A model generated the notes under the pieces. The model was not told the origin of the DNA. It saw nothing but the letters and a program-made list of their open reading frames with translations, and did not search any database. The position numbers and the translations under genes were made by a program. From an uncultured Bacteroidales bacterium (GTDB taxonomy: Bacteria > Bacteroidota > Bacteroidia > Bacteroidales > Bacteroidaceae), in the NCBI GenBank assembly GCA_937906165.1, contig CALCYA010000094.1:1-37774 (forward strand): 37,774 bases of DNA, in the 5' to 3' direction. This document shows, piece after piece, positions 37,748 through 37,774 of the stretch; the stretch's first letter is position 1, and each line of letters starts with the position of its first letter.

Positions 37748-37774
37748 AGCTGCTCCCCTTGTTTGTAATCAAGG
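37748..37774. repeat. Class H-like element cut by the window edge
   Basis: CAGCTGCTCCCCTTGTTTG followed by TAATCAAGG looks like the left arm and loop of another CCCCTTG...CAAGG(GG) hairpin, comparable to 35279-35307. It runs off the end of the window. Confidence 0.45.

Noticed and set aside
1..37774. tRNA or rRNA genes
   Set aside because: No cloverleaf with a GTTCRA-type arm or rRNA-like sequence was noticed on either strand; a dedicated scan could still find one.

Overview
The window looks like a chromosomal segment of a gut-type member of the Bacteroidales, probably Bacteroidaceae or Prevotellaceae. The evidence is protein style and gene order: str-S10-spc-alpha run together without tuf, secY is followed by map-infA-rpmJ, and L36 and S14 are zinc-free. 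DUF4831- and DUF3256-like proteins are present, along with a sialidase ending in a Prevotella-style C-terminal domain. Several promoters carry the Bacteroidetes -7 box TAnnTTTG. No database search was possible, so the taxon is an inference.

Region 1 (1-18250, minus strand) is one continuous ribosomal-protein super-operon. It reads from a promoter near 18210 through rpsL, rpsG and fusA, then rpsJ to rpsQ (S10 part), rplN to rpmJ with secY, map and infA (spc part), and rpsM, rpsK, rpsD, rpoA and rplQ (alpha part). It ends at a hairpin at 112-137. Genes are tightly packed and often overlap. The two notable gaps are a 194-nt spacer between rpsL and rpsG and a 76-nt spacer between fusA and rpsJ that holds a terminator facing the opposite way.

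Region 2 (18394-20975, minus) is hpt-adk-obg: purine salvage, adenylate kinase and a ribosome-associated GTPase, with its own promoter and terminator. Region 3 (21075-25629, plus) is a DUF4831-like exported protein, ffh, folD and a CapA-like protein that starts with TTG and carries a 40-bp perfect palindrome in its signal-peptide codons. Region 4 (25619-30825, minus) is a translationally coupled run: DUF721-like protein, nupG, DUF151 nuclease-like protein, rsmE, truA, an EamA transporter and a DUF3256-like protein. Region 5 holds recF (minus) diverging from a TPR membrane protein and ribH (plus). Region 6 (34641-37774) is accessory: a 51-aa peptide gene, a GH33 sialidase and repeat-rich DNA.

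The most unusual content is the repeat DNA from 30.8 kb onward. One family (class P) is an imperfect palindrome with outer arms like TTGACAACACTTGC. At two separate loci it occurs in tandem with a duplicated edge of the neighbouring gene: the 3' end of ribH (2.5 copies of an 87-88 bp unit) and the 5' end of the DUF721 gene (three copies of a 26-34 bp piece that includes the start codon). A second family (class H) consists of GC-rich multi-hairpin elements with CCCCT...AGGGG stems and, in the best copy, 10-bp terminal inverted repeats. It clusters around the small peptide gene and the sialidase, and also sits in the ribH leader and inside one class P element. No transposase is encoded in the window. 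The class P and gene-edge pattern is my best candidate for something undescribed.
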